Positions 15,858-24,309 of a stretch of 64,000 bases of DNA are shown here, in pieces (the stretch's first letter is position 1; each line of letters opens with the position of its first letter). The translations under genes and the position numbers were made by a program. The stretch is from NCBI GenBank assembly GCA_963756605.1, contig CAVWOT010000040.1:42496-106495 (forward strand). The letters run 5' to 3'. This DNA comes from Bog-159 sp963756605. GTDB lineage: Bacteria > Acidobacteriota > Terriglobia > Bryobacterales > Bryobacteraceae. Below the pieces are notes generated by a model. It had not been told where the DNA came from. It saw nothing but the letters and a program-made list of their open reading frames with translations, and did no database searches.

Positions 15858-16790
15858 ATGGCTCCCGCCCCGGCCACTCCTCTGCACATCGACTCCGTCA
15901 TCAAGCGCTTTGGCGATCTGACCGCCGTGGCGGGCGTCTCGTTAGAAGTCAAAGAGCGCGCTTGCCTGGGGCTGATCGGACCGAATGGCGCCGGGAAATC
16001 CACGCTGATCCGCAGCATCGCCGGGCGCGTCTTGCCCGATTCAGGCAGCATCCTGGTTTTCGGTCATCCGGCCGGATCCGCGGCGGCGCGCGCGGAACTG
16101 GGATGGGTGCCCCAGGAACTGGCGCTCTATCCGCTGCTCACCTGCCGGGAAAACCTGGAAGCCTTCGGGCGCTACCAGGGGCTGCGCGGCAAAGCTCTAC
16201 GCGACGGCATTGCCTGGTGCCTGGAATGGGCCGCGCTGGCCGACCGGGCCGGAGCCACGGTGAAGACGCTCTCCGGAGGCATGCGTCGTCGTCTGAACAT
16301 GGCCGCCGGACTGGTCCATCGCCCGCGCATTGTGCTGCTCGACGAGCCTACCGTGGGCGTCGATCCGCAATCGCGCAACCGGATATTCGATATGGTCTCG
16401 GAACTGCGCGGCCAGGGCGCCACGATCATCTACACCACGCACTACATGGAGGAAGCTGAGCGCCTCTGCGACACCATCGCCATCATCGATCACGGCCGAG
16501 TGATCGCGCAGGGCGCCAAGGAAGAACTGGTGGAGCGGACTTTCGGCCGCCGCAGCGACGTGCTGATGCGTTTTGCCGCCAACGTCGAAAATGCCGCGGC
16601 GTGGGCGGCGGCGCATGGCGGCACGCTGGATATGGATGTTGCGCATTTCACCGTGGCGCAAACTACGGATATCGCCGCGCTGCTCGATGCTTCGTCCCGC
16701 GACGGACTGGAAGTGATCGACGTGGTACTGCGCCGCCCGAATCTGGAATCTGTGTTTCTGCAACTGACCGGAAGGGATCTACGCCAATGA
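15858..16790 (+). CDS. ABC-2 type exporter, ATP-binding subunit
   Basis: ATPase of about 310 residues that powers the permease encoded next. Walker A is GLIGPNGAGKSTLIRSIAG, the signature LSGGMRRRLNMAAGLVH, Walker B IVLLDEPTVGVDPQSRN and the H-loop IYTTHYMEEAERL, all typical of the DrrA/NatA group that exports drugs, lipids or sodium. The C-terminal 80 residues form the accessory domain common in this group. The frame opens at GTG 15837, but the ATG at 15858 fits the family better. Its stop overlaps the permease start (ATGA). Confidence 0.92.
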   Translation: MAPAPATPLHIDSVIKRFGDLTAVAGVSLEVKERACLGLIGPNGAGKSTLIRSIAGRVLPDSGSILVFGHPAGSAAARAELGWVPQELALYPLLTCRENLEAFGRYQGLRGKALRDGIAWCLEWAALADRAGATVKTLSGGMRRRLNMAAGLVHRPRIVLLDEPTVGVDPQSRNRIFDMVSELRGQGATIIYTTHYMEEAERLCDTIAIIDHGRVIAQGAKEELVERTFGRRSDVLMRFAANVENAAAWAAAHGGTLDMDVAHFTVAQTTDIAALLDASSRDGLEVIDVVLRRPNLESVFLQLTGRDLRQ

Positions 16791-18070
16791 TCGCCGCTAT
16801 TGTACACAACGCCTTTCGCTCGCTGCGGCGCGACCGGGGCGCGCTGATCCTGTCGTTCGTCCTGCCGATCGCATTCTTCAGCATCTTCGGCGTAATCTTC
16901 GGCGGCATGGGCGGCGGCAGCACGCCGCGCGTCAGCGTGCTGGTAGTGGACGAAGACCGCAGCGCCGCGTCTGAGCGCCTGGTGGGCGCTTTGCTGCAGG
17001 AGCCATCGCTCGACGCCCGCACCCATGCCAAAACGAAAAAGGGCGAACCTGTTCCAGCAGATTACACGGCGGCGACCGCCGAAACCGCGGTGAAACAGGG
17101 TAAGGCTCCCGCGGCGCTGATCATTCCCAAAGGATTCGGCGCGCATCCCATAGACTTCGGTCCGGGCAGCGATAGCGCTCCCATCCGGCTGCTACACGAT
17201 AGTTCCGATCCTGTAGCTGCCCAGGTGGTGGCGGGAATGCTGCAAAAGACGGTGATGACGTCCATGCCGGACAGCATGGCCAGGATGGGTATGCAGTATC
17301 TGGAGCAGGCCAGCGGCGGGCTTACGCCGGAGCAGCGCGCGCGCATCGACGCTTCGATCTCGCGGATACCCAGCGCCGCTGCGCAGAGTGGCCCACGAAA
17401 GGATAATGCTCAGGCTACGGGAATGGTGCCGCTCGAAGTGCGCGATGTAGTGGGCGAGAAAAAACAGAACTCCATGATTTCGTTTTATGCGGCCGGGATC
17501 GGCGTGATGTTCCTGCTGTTCACTGCCAGCGCGGCGGGCGGCAGCCTGCTGGACGAGGCGGAAAGCGGCGCACTCGACCGGATCTTAAGCGCGCGCGTGA
17601 GCATGACTACGCTGCTGGCCGGCAAAATGGCCTATAGCGCCCTACTGGCGTCGGCCCAACTCACGCTCATGTTTCTGTGGGGCGCGGCCGTCTTCCACTT
17701 GGATCTGTTCACGCACATTCCCGGGTTCATCGTGATGACCGCGGCCACTTCCTTCGCGGTAGCATCGTTTGGCATGCTGCTGGCCAGCGTCTCGCATACG
17801 CGCGCGCAGGCGGGCGCGATCGCCACGCTGATCATTCTGACCATGTCGGCGATCGGCGGCAGCATGTTCCCGCGCTACTTCATGCCGGAAGCGATGCAGA
17901 AGGTGGGACTGCTGACGTTGAACGCCTGGGCCATCGACGGCTACACTAAGGTCTTCTGGCGCGATGAACCCATCCTGCACCTGGCGCCGCAGGTGTCCGT
18001 TCTGATTGGCGCGGGCCTGGTGTTGTTTTTCGTGGCACGGCGGTTCGCGCGGCGTTGGGAGTATGCGTAG
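16787..18070 (+). CDS. ABC-2 type exporter, permease subunit
   Basis: Membrane subunit of 427 residues, YhgE/DrrB type. It has one N-terminal membrane helix (ALILSFVLPIAFFSIFGVIF), a large external domain of about 250 residues, then five membrane helices from about residue 240 (AGIGVMFLLFTASAAGG and onward) with the ESGALDRILSARVSMTTLL coupling segment. The ATGA overlap with the ATPase gene at 16787-16790 indicates coupled translation of a two-gene exporter. The cargo is unknown. Confidence 0.92.
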   Translation: MIAAIVHNAFRSLRRDRGALILSFVLPIAFFSIFGVIFGGMGGGSTPRVSVLVVDEDRSAASERLVGALLQEPSLDARTHAKTKKGEPVPADYTAATAETAVKQGKAPAALIIPKGFGAHPIDFGPGSDSAPIRLLHDSSDPVAAQVVAGMLQKTVMTSMPDSMARMGMQYLEQASGGLTPEQRARIDASISRIPSAAAQSGPRKDNAQATGMVPLEVRDVVGEKKQNSMISFYAAGIGVMFLLFTASAAGGSLLDEAESGALDRILSARVSMTTLLAGKMAYSALLASAQLTLMFLWGAAVFHLDLFTHIPGFIVMTAATSFAVASFGMLLASVSHTRAQAGAIATLIILTMSAIGGSMFPRYFMPEAMQKVGLLTLNAWAIDGYTKVFWRDEPILHLAPQVSVLIGAGLVLFFVARRFARRWEYA

Positions 18071-18103
18071 GTGATAGCCCCCCGCGGCAACCTAGAACTT
18101 CGC

Positions 18104-18148
18104 TGCTGCGGGGCTCAAGCCCCGCGCCGGCTGAAGCCCGCCCTCCAG
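18104..18148. repeat. Palindromic dispersed repeat (GCCGGCTxAAGCCCGCCCTCC family)
   Basis: Contains the stem GCGGGGCTCAAGCCCCGC and the shared GCCGGCTGAAGCCCGCCCTCC tail. Located between the permease stop and the next gene. Related copies: 33908-33939, 57994-58047, 58132-58174, 59794-59842. Confidence 0.7.
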
Positions 18149-18200
18149 AAGCCGCATACGCTGCAAGGATCTGGAACTGGCGAGGTGATACACTCGCAGG

Positions 18201-19841
18201 GTGCTGCTGCTTGCCTTCTTTCTCTTTGCCGCCAGCCCTTATGACCTGGTGATCCAACACGGCCGGATTGTCGACGGCACCGGCTCGCCCTGGTACTCCG
18301 GAGACATCGGCATCCGGCAGGGAAAAATCGCCGCCATCGGCAACCTGGCCGGCGCAACGGCCAAGCGCCGCCTCGATGCGCGCGGCATGGTGGTCGCGCC
18401 GGGATTCATCGACATGCTTGGCCAGTCCGAGTTGACTATCCTGGTGAATCCGCATCTACCTTCGAAAATCTATCAGGGCATCACCACCGAAATCACCGGC
18501 GAAGGTTCGTCGGTGGCGCCGGTCAGCGACGCCATGCTCGAGGCCGATCGCGTGGGATACGAGCATTACGGAATTCGCCCCGATTGGCACACGTTTCGCG
18601 ACTACTTCGCGCGCCTCGAGAAGCAGGGCATGGGCATCAACCTGGCCAGTTATGTGGGCGCGACACAGGTGCGCCGCATGGTCGTGGGCGATGACGACCG
18701 CGCGCCCAACGCGGCGGAACTGGAGCGTATGAAGACCCTGGTGCGGGACGCCATGCGCGATGGCGCGGTGGGCGTATCGACGTCGCTGCAATACGCGCCC
18801 GCCCCTTATGCGAAGACCGAAGAGCTGATCGCGCTGGCGGCGGAGGCGGCCAACTTCGGCGGCATTTATGCCACGCACATGCGGAGCGAAGCCGACGCCA
18901 TCATCCCGGCGCTCGATGAAGCCATCCGCATCGGGCGCGAGGCGCATATTCCGGTGGAGATCTGGCATCTGAAGACCGCCGGCAAAGCCAACTGGGGACG
19001 CATGCCGGAAGTGATCGCACACATACAACAGGCGCGCGATTCCGGCGTGGACATTACCGCGGATACGTATGCCTATCCCGCGGGCTTCAACACGTTTTCG
19101 GCAATTATCCCGCCGTGGGCGCATGATGGCGGCGATGCGAAACTCATCGAGCGGTTGAAAGATCCGGCCATGCGCGCGCGCATTCGCAAGGAGATGGAGA
19201 CGCCGGGCGGCAATTGGGAAAACGAATGGCAGGAAGTGACCGGACCGGAGTCTTTCCTGGTAGGTGCGGTGGCGAATCCCAAACTGCTTCCCTTGCAGGG
19301 TAAGACCATCGCGGAGATCGCTAAGATCTGGGGCAAAGATCCTTTCGACACCATCTTCGATCTGCTGATTGAAGACCAGGCTTTTACCAACGTGGCGATT
19401 TTCATGATGTCGGAGCCGGATATCGCGCTGGCGTTGCAGCAGCCGTGGGTTTCGATTTGCAACGACTCGCAGGGAACCGCGCCCGATGGGCTACTGGGGA
19501 AGGAGCATCCGCATCCGCGGGCTTACGGCACGTTCCCGCGCATCCTGCGCAAGTATGTGCGGGAGGAGAAGAAGCTGACATTGCCCGATGCCATTCGCAA
19601 ATTCAGTGCCCTGCCCGCGCAGCGCATGCGGCTGGTGGATCGCGGCGTTTTGAAAGAGGGCATGTGGGCGGATGTGGTGGTTTTCGATCCGGAGAAGATT
19701 CGGGACATCGCTACGTTTGAGAATCCGAATCAGCTATCGGAGGGCATGCAATTCGTTCTGGTGAACGGCGTGCCGGTGGTAGAAGAAGGCAAGATGACGA
19801 ATGCGCTGGCGGGGAAGGTGCTGCGCGGAGCTGGACGGTGA
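18201..19841 (+). CDS. D-aminoacylase-type amidohydrolase, probably exported
   Basis: Member of the N-acyl-D-amino-acid deacylase group of amidohydrolases, 546 residues. An N-terminal hydrophobic stretch (MLLLAFFLFAAS) suggests export. Family features are DLVIQHGRIVDGTGSPWYSG, VVAPGFIDM, YATHMRSEAD, VEIWHLKTAGKANWG and SICNDSQGTAPDG. The usual HxH metal pair after PGFID is replaced by MLGQSE, although the later His residues and the Asp remain. The metal centre is therefore altered, or the enzyme binds one metal. The true substrate is uncertain. The start is GTG 18201. Confidence 0.85.
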   Translation: MLLLAFFLFAASPYDLVIQHGRIVDGTGSPWYSGDIGIRQGKIAAIGNLAGATAKRRLDARGMVVAPGFIDMLGQSELTILVNPHLPSKIYQGITTEITGEGSSVAPVSDAMLEADRVGYEHYGIRPDWHTFRDYFARLEKQGMGINLASYVGATQVRRMVVGDDDRAPNAAELERMKTLVRDAMRDGAVGVSTSLQYAPAPYAKTEELIALAAEAANFGGIYATHMRSEADAIIPALDEAIRIGREAHIPVEIWHLKTAGKANWGRMPEVIAHIQQARDSGVDITADTYAYPAGFNTFSAIIPPWAHDGGDAKLIERLKDPAMRARIRKEMETPGGNWENEWQEVTGPESFLVGAVANPKLLPLQGKTIAEIAKIWGKDPFDTIFDLLIEDQAFTNVAIFMMSEPDIALALQQPWVSICNDSQGTAPDGLLGKEHPHPRAYGTFPRILRKYVREEKKLTLPDAIRKFSALPAQRMRLVDRGVLKEGMWADVVVFDPEKIRDIATFENPNQLSEGMQFVLVNGVPVVEEGKMTNALAGKVLRGAGR

Positions 19842-19846
19842 CAGAT

Positions 19847-19889
19847 GGCGGGTCTGGAGACCCGCCGCAGGACTGGAGTCCTGCCCCAC
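19847..19889. terminator. Double-hairpin repeat between convergent genes, likely two-way terminator
   Basis: GCGGGTCTGGAGACCCGC and GCAGGACTGGAGTCCTGC form two consecutive perfect stems that exactly fill the gap between two convergent genes (stops at 19841 and 19890). Same family as 15765-15819 and 23078-23123. Confidence 0.6.
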
Positions 19890-20276
19890 CTACTCTAAGT
19901 AGTCGCCTGAGGCGATACGTACTTTGCCTTGCGTTTCGCGACGGTAGATGTAGGCCCACGCGCTGATCGCGCGGCCGTTGTCTAAGGTGACGCGCACAAC
20001 TTGCCGCACAAACTCGCAGCCTTCGTAGGCGTCCAGTCGCGGCAATGTCGCCGCGGGATCGTGCAAGAGATAGACCTCACCGCGGACCCAGGCATCGTGA
20101 TCTTCACGGACTGTCATACCTGGATAACCACCCAGTTGGAACAGCCAGCCAGGAGTGCGGCCGCTATCTACGAAATCGGATTGGGACTGCAGGAATCTCG
20201 ACCATTCCGTGGCGGCCGCGGCGCGCAACGTGCCGTATACGAAAAGGTAGGGAAATTCCAGCGGCGCGTCAGGCAT
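19890..20276 (-). CDS. Gamma-glutamylcyclotransferase-like protein (AIG2/GGCT fold)
   Basis: A 128-residue protein with the family N-terminus LFVYGTLR, the middle GRTPGWLFQLGGYPGM, and PRLDAYEGCEF, which contains the catalytic Glu. It ends with a strand AWAYIYRRE. Such enzymes release 5-oxoproline from gamma-glutamyl peptides, but many bacterial members have unknown substrates. It starts three bases after the stop of the membrane glycosyltransferase gene and ends the minus-strand operon from 24286. Confidence 0.85.
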   Translation of the reverse strand: MPDAPLEFPYLFVYGTLRAAAATEWSRFLQSQSDFVDSGRTPGWLFQLGGYPGMTVREDHDAWVRGEVYLLHDPAATLPRLDAYEGCEFVRQVVRVTLDNGRAISAWAYIYRRETQGKVRIASGDYLE

Positions 20277-20279
20277 GCC

Positions 20280-21845
20280 CTACTCTTTCTCTTCCAGCCG
20301 GACTTGCTCGCGGTTCCAGACGAAGCGGCGGCCGGCAACTGGCGCCAGGTGTACGCGCGCGGCCGGCTGACCCGAATTCATCTGCACGCATTCCGGGAAT
20401 CCGTTTGACAAAAAGTACGCGCCATCGAGCCGATTGGGCAAACCGCTGACGAAAACGGGTCGCGCATCTTTCGCCAACTCTTGCCCCAGCACGCGGCAAA
20501 CCGCAGCCGCCGTTTCCGGAGTGGTACGCCACGGACGCAGATTGTGTTCGAGCGCCGCGAGATTGAAGGCGATTAGGACGGGGGCCATCGCCGGGGCGAG
20601 TTTGCTGCGGGCGGCCTGCTGCAGGACGGCTGCCCATAGAATAGCGAGTCCGGCCACGGGCAGGTAGAGTACGCGGGCGCCGGCAAAATCCGGCTGGAAC
20701 ATCAGGAGCTGTTGGACCGGAATCACCGCGGCGAATATGAACGCCAAACCCGCCCACAGACCCGCCCGCGAGGCGCGCGAGCGGGCCGCGTAGATCGTCA
20801 GCATGGCGATGAAGGCGACCCCGGCGGCGCGCAGCCACCACTCGAGTGGCGTGGACCAGTTGACGGGGAAGAGCAGGAAAGCCCAGTGCCGAAACATTAG
20901 TGCTTCCAGCGAGTGCAGCGGCCGCAAGGGCCAGACGGCGTCATATCCCCCGATACCGCCGATCGCCCACCAACGGTATGCGAAGAGAATGGCGCAAATG
21001 CAGAGTAGCGTCAGGCAGACCGCAGCGGCGCGCCGCCATTCCGCCCGAGGCACAAGCGGCAACAGTGCGAGCGGAAGGAAGGGCAGACAGAATGCCGATT
21101 CCTTCGTGTATACCGCGAGCGCAGTGCAAACGGTCAATGGAAGAAACCAGAAACGGCGTCCGGTGCGGGCATATTCCATGGCCGCCAGCAGCCCGCACAA
21201 GGCGAGGAAGGCGGCCTGCAGGTCGAAGCGCGCGTCCACCCAGGCGACGGTTTCCGCGCGTGACCCGTGCACGGCGAAGAGCAGCGCGGCCGAGCACGCC
21301 CCAACACGGGCGAACCCGCAGCGGCGCAGCAGCAGATACACGAGGAGGCTATTGGCAGCGTGCGCGACCAGGTTCCATACATGCCAGCGCACGACATGGT
21401 TGCCTGCCCAATGGTAGTCGAGCCAGTAAAAGGCGAATCCTATCGGGCGAAAGAAGAGTGCGTGCCCGCCGGGGGCTGGTCTGAAAAGGCTGATCAGAGT
21501 ACGCCAGGTGGTGCCTGACATTTGCACGAGGTGGCCATAGTCGTCGTATACAAATGGCGATCGCAGGTTGGGCGAAAATGCCACTGCCGTGGCCCCGGCG
21601 AGAACCGTTAGATCCAACCAGAGACGTCCGGCGGGATGGCTGCTGGCGGCCGCACGCTGCGCCCTGATCAGAATCAACAGCACGAACGTGACCGCGACCA
21701 CGGCCGCGGCGTTTACGGGAGAGTTTACGGAGACCAGCGCGGAGTGAAAGGGGCCGGCTAGTAGCCGGATGGCGAGCAAAATTGCCGCCGCCGCCATCAC
21801 GAAGAACAGTACGAGGAAAAGGACTCTGCGCCGATTAAGCCTCAC
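20280..21845 (-). CDS. Polytopic membrane glycosyltransferase (GT-C / PMT-like)
   Basis: A 521-residue integral membrane protein with about 10-12 hydrophobic helices and a first outer loop SPFVYDDYGHL. The acidic pair there fits the catalytic Asp of GT-C enzymes, which take sugar from a polyprenyl phosphate donor; the later WVDARFDLQAAFLAL and TKESAFCLPFL segments recall the TMTC/O-mannosyltransferase group. The frame opens at 21911, but the GTG at 21845 starts just before the first helix. This start overlaps the end of the metallophosphoesterase gene by 11 bases. The acceptor is unknown. Confidence 0.75.
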   Translation of the reverse strand: MRLNRRRVLFLVLFFVMAAAAILLAIRLLAGPFHSALVSVNSPVNAAAVVAVTFVLLILIRAQRAAASSHPAGRLWLDLTVLAGATAVAFSPNLRSPFVYDDYGHLVQMSGTTWRTLISLFRPAPGGHALFFRPIGFAFYWLDYHWAGNHVVRWHVWNLVAHAANSLLVYLLLRRCGFARVGACSAALLFAVHGSRAETVAWVDARFDLQAAFLALCGLLAAMEYARTGRRFWFLPLTVCTALAVYTKESAFCLPFLPLALLPLVPRAEWRRAAAVCLTLLCICAILFAYRWWAIGGIGGYDAVWPLRPLHSLEALMFRHWAFLLFPVNWSTPLEWWLRAAGVAFIAMLTIYAARSRASRAGLWAGLAFIFAAVIPVQQLLMFQPDFAGARVLYLPVAGLAILWAAVLQQAARSKLAPAMAPVLIAFNLAALEHNLRPWRTTPETAAAVCRVLGQELAKDARPVFVSGLPNRLDGAYFLSNGFPECVQMNSGQPAARVHLAPVAGRRFVWNREQVRLEEKE

Positions 21846-23037
21846 TGACCAGCTCGTACACGGTGATCTCCGGCGGCGCGCCGATACGGATGGGCACCCC
21901 GATGGTCCCAATGCCGCGATTCACATAGAGCTGTCCGCCTGGCTTTTGGAACCAGCCTTCCACGTAGGGGGTCACCAGCCGGCTGGGCGCAATCTCGGGA
22001 CTGACGAATTCCAGGGCTACCTGGCCGCCGTGCGTGTGCCCGGCGAGGCTCAGTCCGATGCCTAACTCCGCCGCGCGATCGAACGTGTCCGGGTTGTGGC
22101 TCATCAGAATGTTCGCTGTCTCCCGCGAGACCAGCTTCTCGACGTCTTCGAGATACACGCGAACAAAGTTCTCATGGCCAGGCACCATGTGGCGGCGGGT
22201 TTCGAAATCGACGCCGATCAGGTTGAACGATTCTGCTTGCACGGAGATTGGCACACGCTCCTGGCGCAGGATTCGAATGCCCACTTGTTGAAACATGCGC
22301 GTGATGGAATCCTCGGTATGAGACCAGGCTTCGTGGTTGCCGAGGCAGCCGAAGATGCCGAACGGCGCGTGCAGGCCGGTCAGCGCGGTCACCACGGCAT
22401 GCTGCGTGGAAGGGTCCCAGGTGACGAAGTCGCCGGTGAGCGCGATCAAGTCCGGCTTCAGTTCGTTGGTGATGCGCACGTACTTGCGGATTTCCTGCTC
22501 GCTCATGAACGGACCGATGTGGATATCGGAAAGCTGGGCGATACGGAATCCGGTGAAGGCTTTGGGAAGCCGCGCCAAGCGGATGCGCTGCTGCGTGGTT
22601 TGGAGATTCAGCCGGCCGTAGAATAAGCCGTATGCGCCGGCCACGAACGGCGCGGCGACCACCGCGGTCGCGGTGCTTTCGAGAAATTGGCGCCTGCCCG
22701 GCGAGCGCAACGCGATTTTGGATCGGGCCGCGCGGCGGACGGGCCACATCAGGATAGCGACGAAAAACCCGACCAGCGAACAAACTACCCAGCAGGCAAA
22801 AGGCGCGGCAATCAACGCGTCATACCGGGTCAAATGCGTGGGACTCGTGTGGGGTGAGAAGACTACATTGAGAAGGAATAGCGCCAGGTAGGCAGCCAGA
22901 ATGGCTACGTTAACCAGAATGCGCGTGCGCCGGCTTTTCGCGGCTCGCTTTATCAGCGCGCGCGCGCGCAGATACCAGTAGATCTGGCTGGCTGCGAATA
23001 CGGCCATTGCGATACTTAAGATGACCCGGAAGGACAT
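21835..23037 (-). CDS. Membrane-anchored metallophosphoesterase (YkuE/YaeI type)
   Basis: A 400-residue protein. Three to four N-terminal membrane helices precede a RRQFLESTATAVVAAPFVAG segment that resembles a twin-arginine signal. The calcineurin-like core follows with AQLSDIHIG, LTGDFVTWD, LGNHEAWS, LMSHNPD and LAGHTHGGQ, which carry the two-metal site. In related enzymes such a domain removes phosphate from lipids at the membrane (family knowledge). It lies upstream of the GT-C gene with an overlap, so a role in envelope lipid or glycan metabolism is likely. Confidence 0.88.
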   Translation of the reverse strand: MSFRVILSIAMAVFAASQIYWYLRARALIKRAAKSRRTRILVNVAILAAYLALFLLNVVFSPHTSPTHLTRYDALIAAPFACWVVCSLVGFFVAILMWPVRRAARSKIALRSPGRRQFLESTATAVVAAPFVAGAYGLFYGRLNLQTTQQRIRLARLPKAFTGFRIAQLSDIHIGPFMSEQEIRKYVRITNELKPDLIALTGDFVTWDPSTQHAVVTALTGLHAPFGIFGCLGNHEAWSHTEDSITRMFQQVGIRILRQERVPISVQAESFNLIGVDFETRRHMVPGHENFVRVYLEDVEKLVSRETANILMSHNPDTFDRAAELGIGLSLAGHTHGGQVALEFVSPEIAPSRLVTPYVEGWFQKPGGQLYVNRGIGTIGVPIRIGAPPEITVYELVSEA

Positions 23038-23077
23038 CCGACCCTCTGCGCGCTATTATGCCACACGCCGTGAAAAT

Positions 23078-23123
23078 GGGGCGGGACGTGGACGTCCCGC
23101 GCAGGCGTGGACGCCTGCCCCAC
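23078..23123. repeat. Double-hairpin dispersed repeat, copy 3
   Basis: GCGGGACGTGGACGTCCCGC followed by GCAGGCGTGGACGCCTGC and CCCCAC: two perfect stems between the stop of the GT21-like gene (23132) and the next gene start (23037). The stem bases differ from the other copies while pairing is kept. Confidence 0.65.
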
Positions 23124-23131
23124 GGGTCAGC

Positions 23132-24286
23132 TCACTCTTCCGTGGTAGCCACCGGCACCAGCCGGCCGTCGCGCAGCAGATAGTCGCTGCCACGCCAGCG
23201 AATGCTTTTGCGCCCGAAACTCGCGAGCCAGATGCAGAAGGCCAGTAGATCCCAGGCCGGGATGGCGGGCATCTTCCGCCACAAGCCGGGCTGCTTCAAG
23301 CCCCATGCGCCGATCATCCAGGTCATGGCACACCTCAGCGTGAAGTAAGTACCCAGATAAGCCGCCGCCACTGCGGCTGTCGGATGGACGGCAATCGCGG
23401 CGAGGGACCATGGCAAGCCCTGCGTCAGGAGCAGGCCGAGGTGGCCCCAGGGGCGCATATGCCGCATCACCACAATCCAGCGCAGGCGCTTGTGGATCAG
23501 GTCGCGCATCGATTCATAATCGGCAACGGCCAGCACGGTGTAGCGTAATAGTTCGACCTGATGGCCTTGCTCGGCGATCAGGCGCCCGACTAGCAAATCG
23601 TCGGCCGGGCGATTCTCGAGTGACTCATATCCGCCGAATTCGGCCAGGCGCGCGCGCGTGGTGGCAATGGTGGGCCCCAGGGCAAACTTGACTCCGTCTA
23701 ACTGCCAGGCCACCAGGATGCCGGCATAGAAATCTGAGAACATGCCCATGGCCTGCAGACTGTCGGCAAAGGTCCGCTCGTCGGCGGGGACGTAGAAGCA
23801 AGTCACTGCGCCGACCTTGGGATCGGCCAGCGGCGCGACGACGCTGCGCAAGTAACCGGGCTGGACGCGCACGTCGCTGTCGCTGATGACTACGACCTCG
23901 TGCGCGGCCTCGCTCGCCATCCGCGCCAGTTTGGCCACTTTATCGTTAGTGGCGATGCGGCCCGAACCATACAGCACGCGGATCGACCGCTCCGGAAAAT
24001 CGCGGATCAATTTTTCGATCACCGGCAGGACGGGGTCCTGGCGGCCATCCACGCAGAAGATCAATTCGTAGTCCGGATAGTCCTGCCGGCAAAAACTGGC
24101 GAAGTTCTCATATGCGCCGGGATCGAGACCATGGATGGGCTTCAGGTTACTCACCGGCGGGGTGAAAGGCGCGCCGCGCGTGGCTTCGGTGCGAGGTGCG
24201 CGGCGGAAGTAGGTCCAGGCGCTGTATAACGCAATCAGGTAATAGATGAAGGGGATTGCCGCCACCGCCAGGAAAAGAGCTATCAC
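23132..24286 (-). CDS. Ceramide-glucosyltransferase-like GT21 enzyme (HpnI-like)
   Basis: A 384-residue membrane glycosyltransferase that links a sugar to a lipid. An N-terminal membrane helix is followed by VSNLKPIHGLDPGAYENFAS, IFCVDGRQDP, the metal-binding VVISDSDVRV, NRPADDLLVGRLI, and the KRLRWIVVMR motif of the D-D-D-(Q/R)xxRW type. Two to three C-terminal helices complete it. Architecture matches both bacterial glucosylceramide synthases and the hopanoid enzyme HpnI; no hpn genes are nearby, so the acceptor is open. The start is GTG 24286, only 23 bases from the divergent asparagine synthase start. Confidence 0.85.
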   Translation of the reverse strand: MIALFLAVAAIPFIYYLIALYSAWTYFRRAPRTEATRGAPFTPPVSNLKPIHGLDPGAYENFASFCRQDYPDYELIFCVDGRQDPVLPVIEKLIRDFPERSIRVLYGSGRIATNDKVAKLARMASEAAHEVVVISDSDVRVQPGYLRSVVAPLADPKVGAVTCFYVPADERTFADSLQAMGMFSDFYAGILVAWQLDGVKFALGPTIATTRARLAEFGGYESLENRPADDLLVGRLIAEQGHQVELLRYTVLAVADYESMRDLIHKRLRWIVVMRHMRPWGHLGLLLTQGLPWSLAAIAVHPTAAVAAAYLGTYFTLRCAMTWMIGAWGLKQPGLWRKMPAIPAWDLLAFCIWLASFGRKSIRWRGSDYLLRDGRLVPVATTEE

Positions 24287-24309
24287 AGTCTATATGCTAC
24301 ATTAGTGGC

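Noticed and set aside
16601..16786. Upstream extension of the ABC-2 permease frame
   Set aside because: It overlaps the ATPase gene in another frame; the permease family starts at the ATG at 16787.
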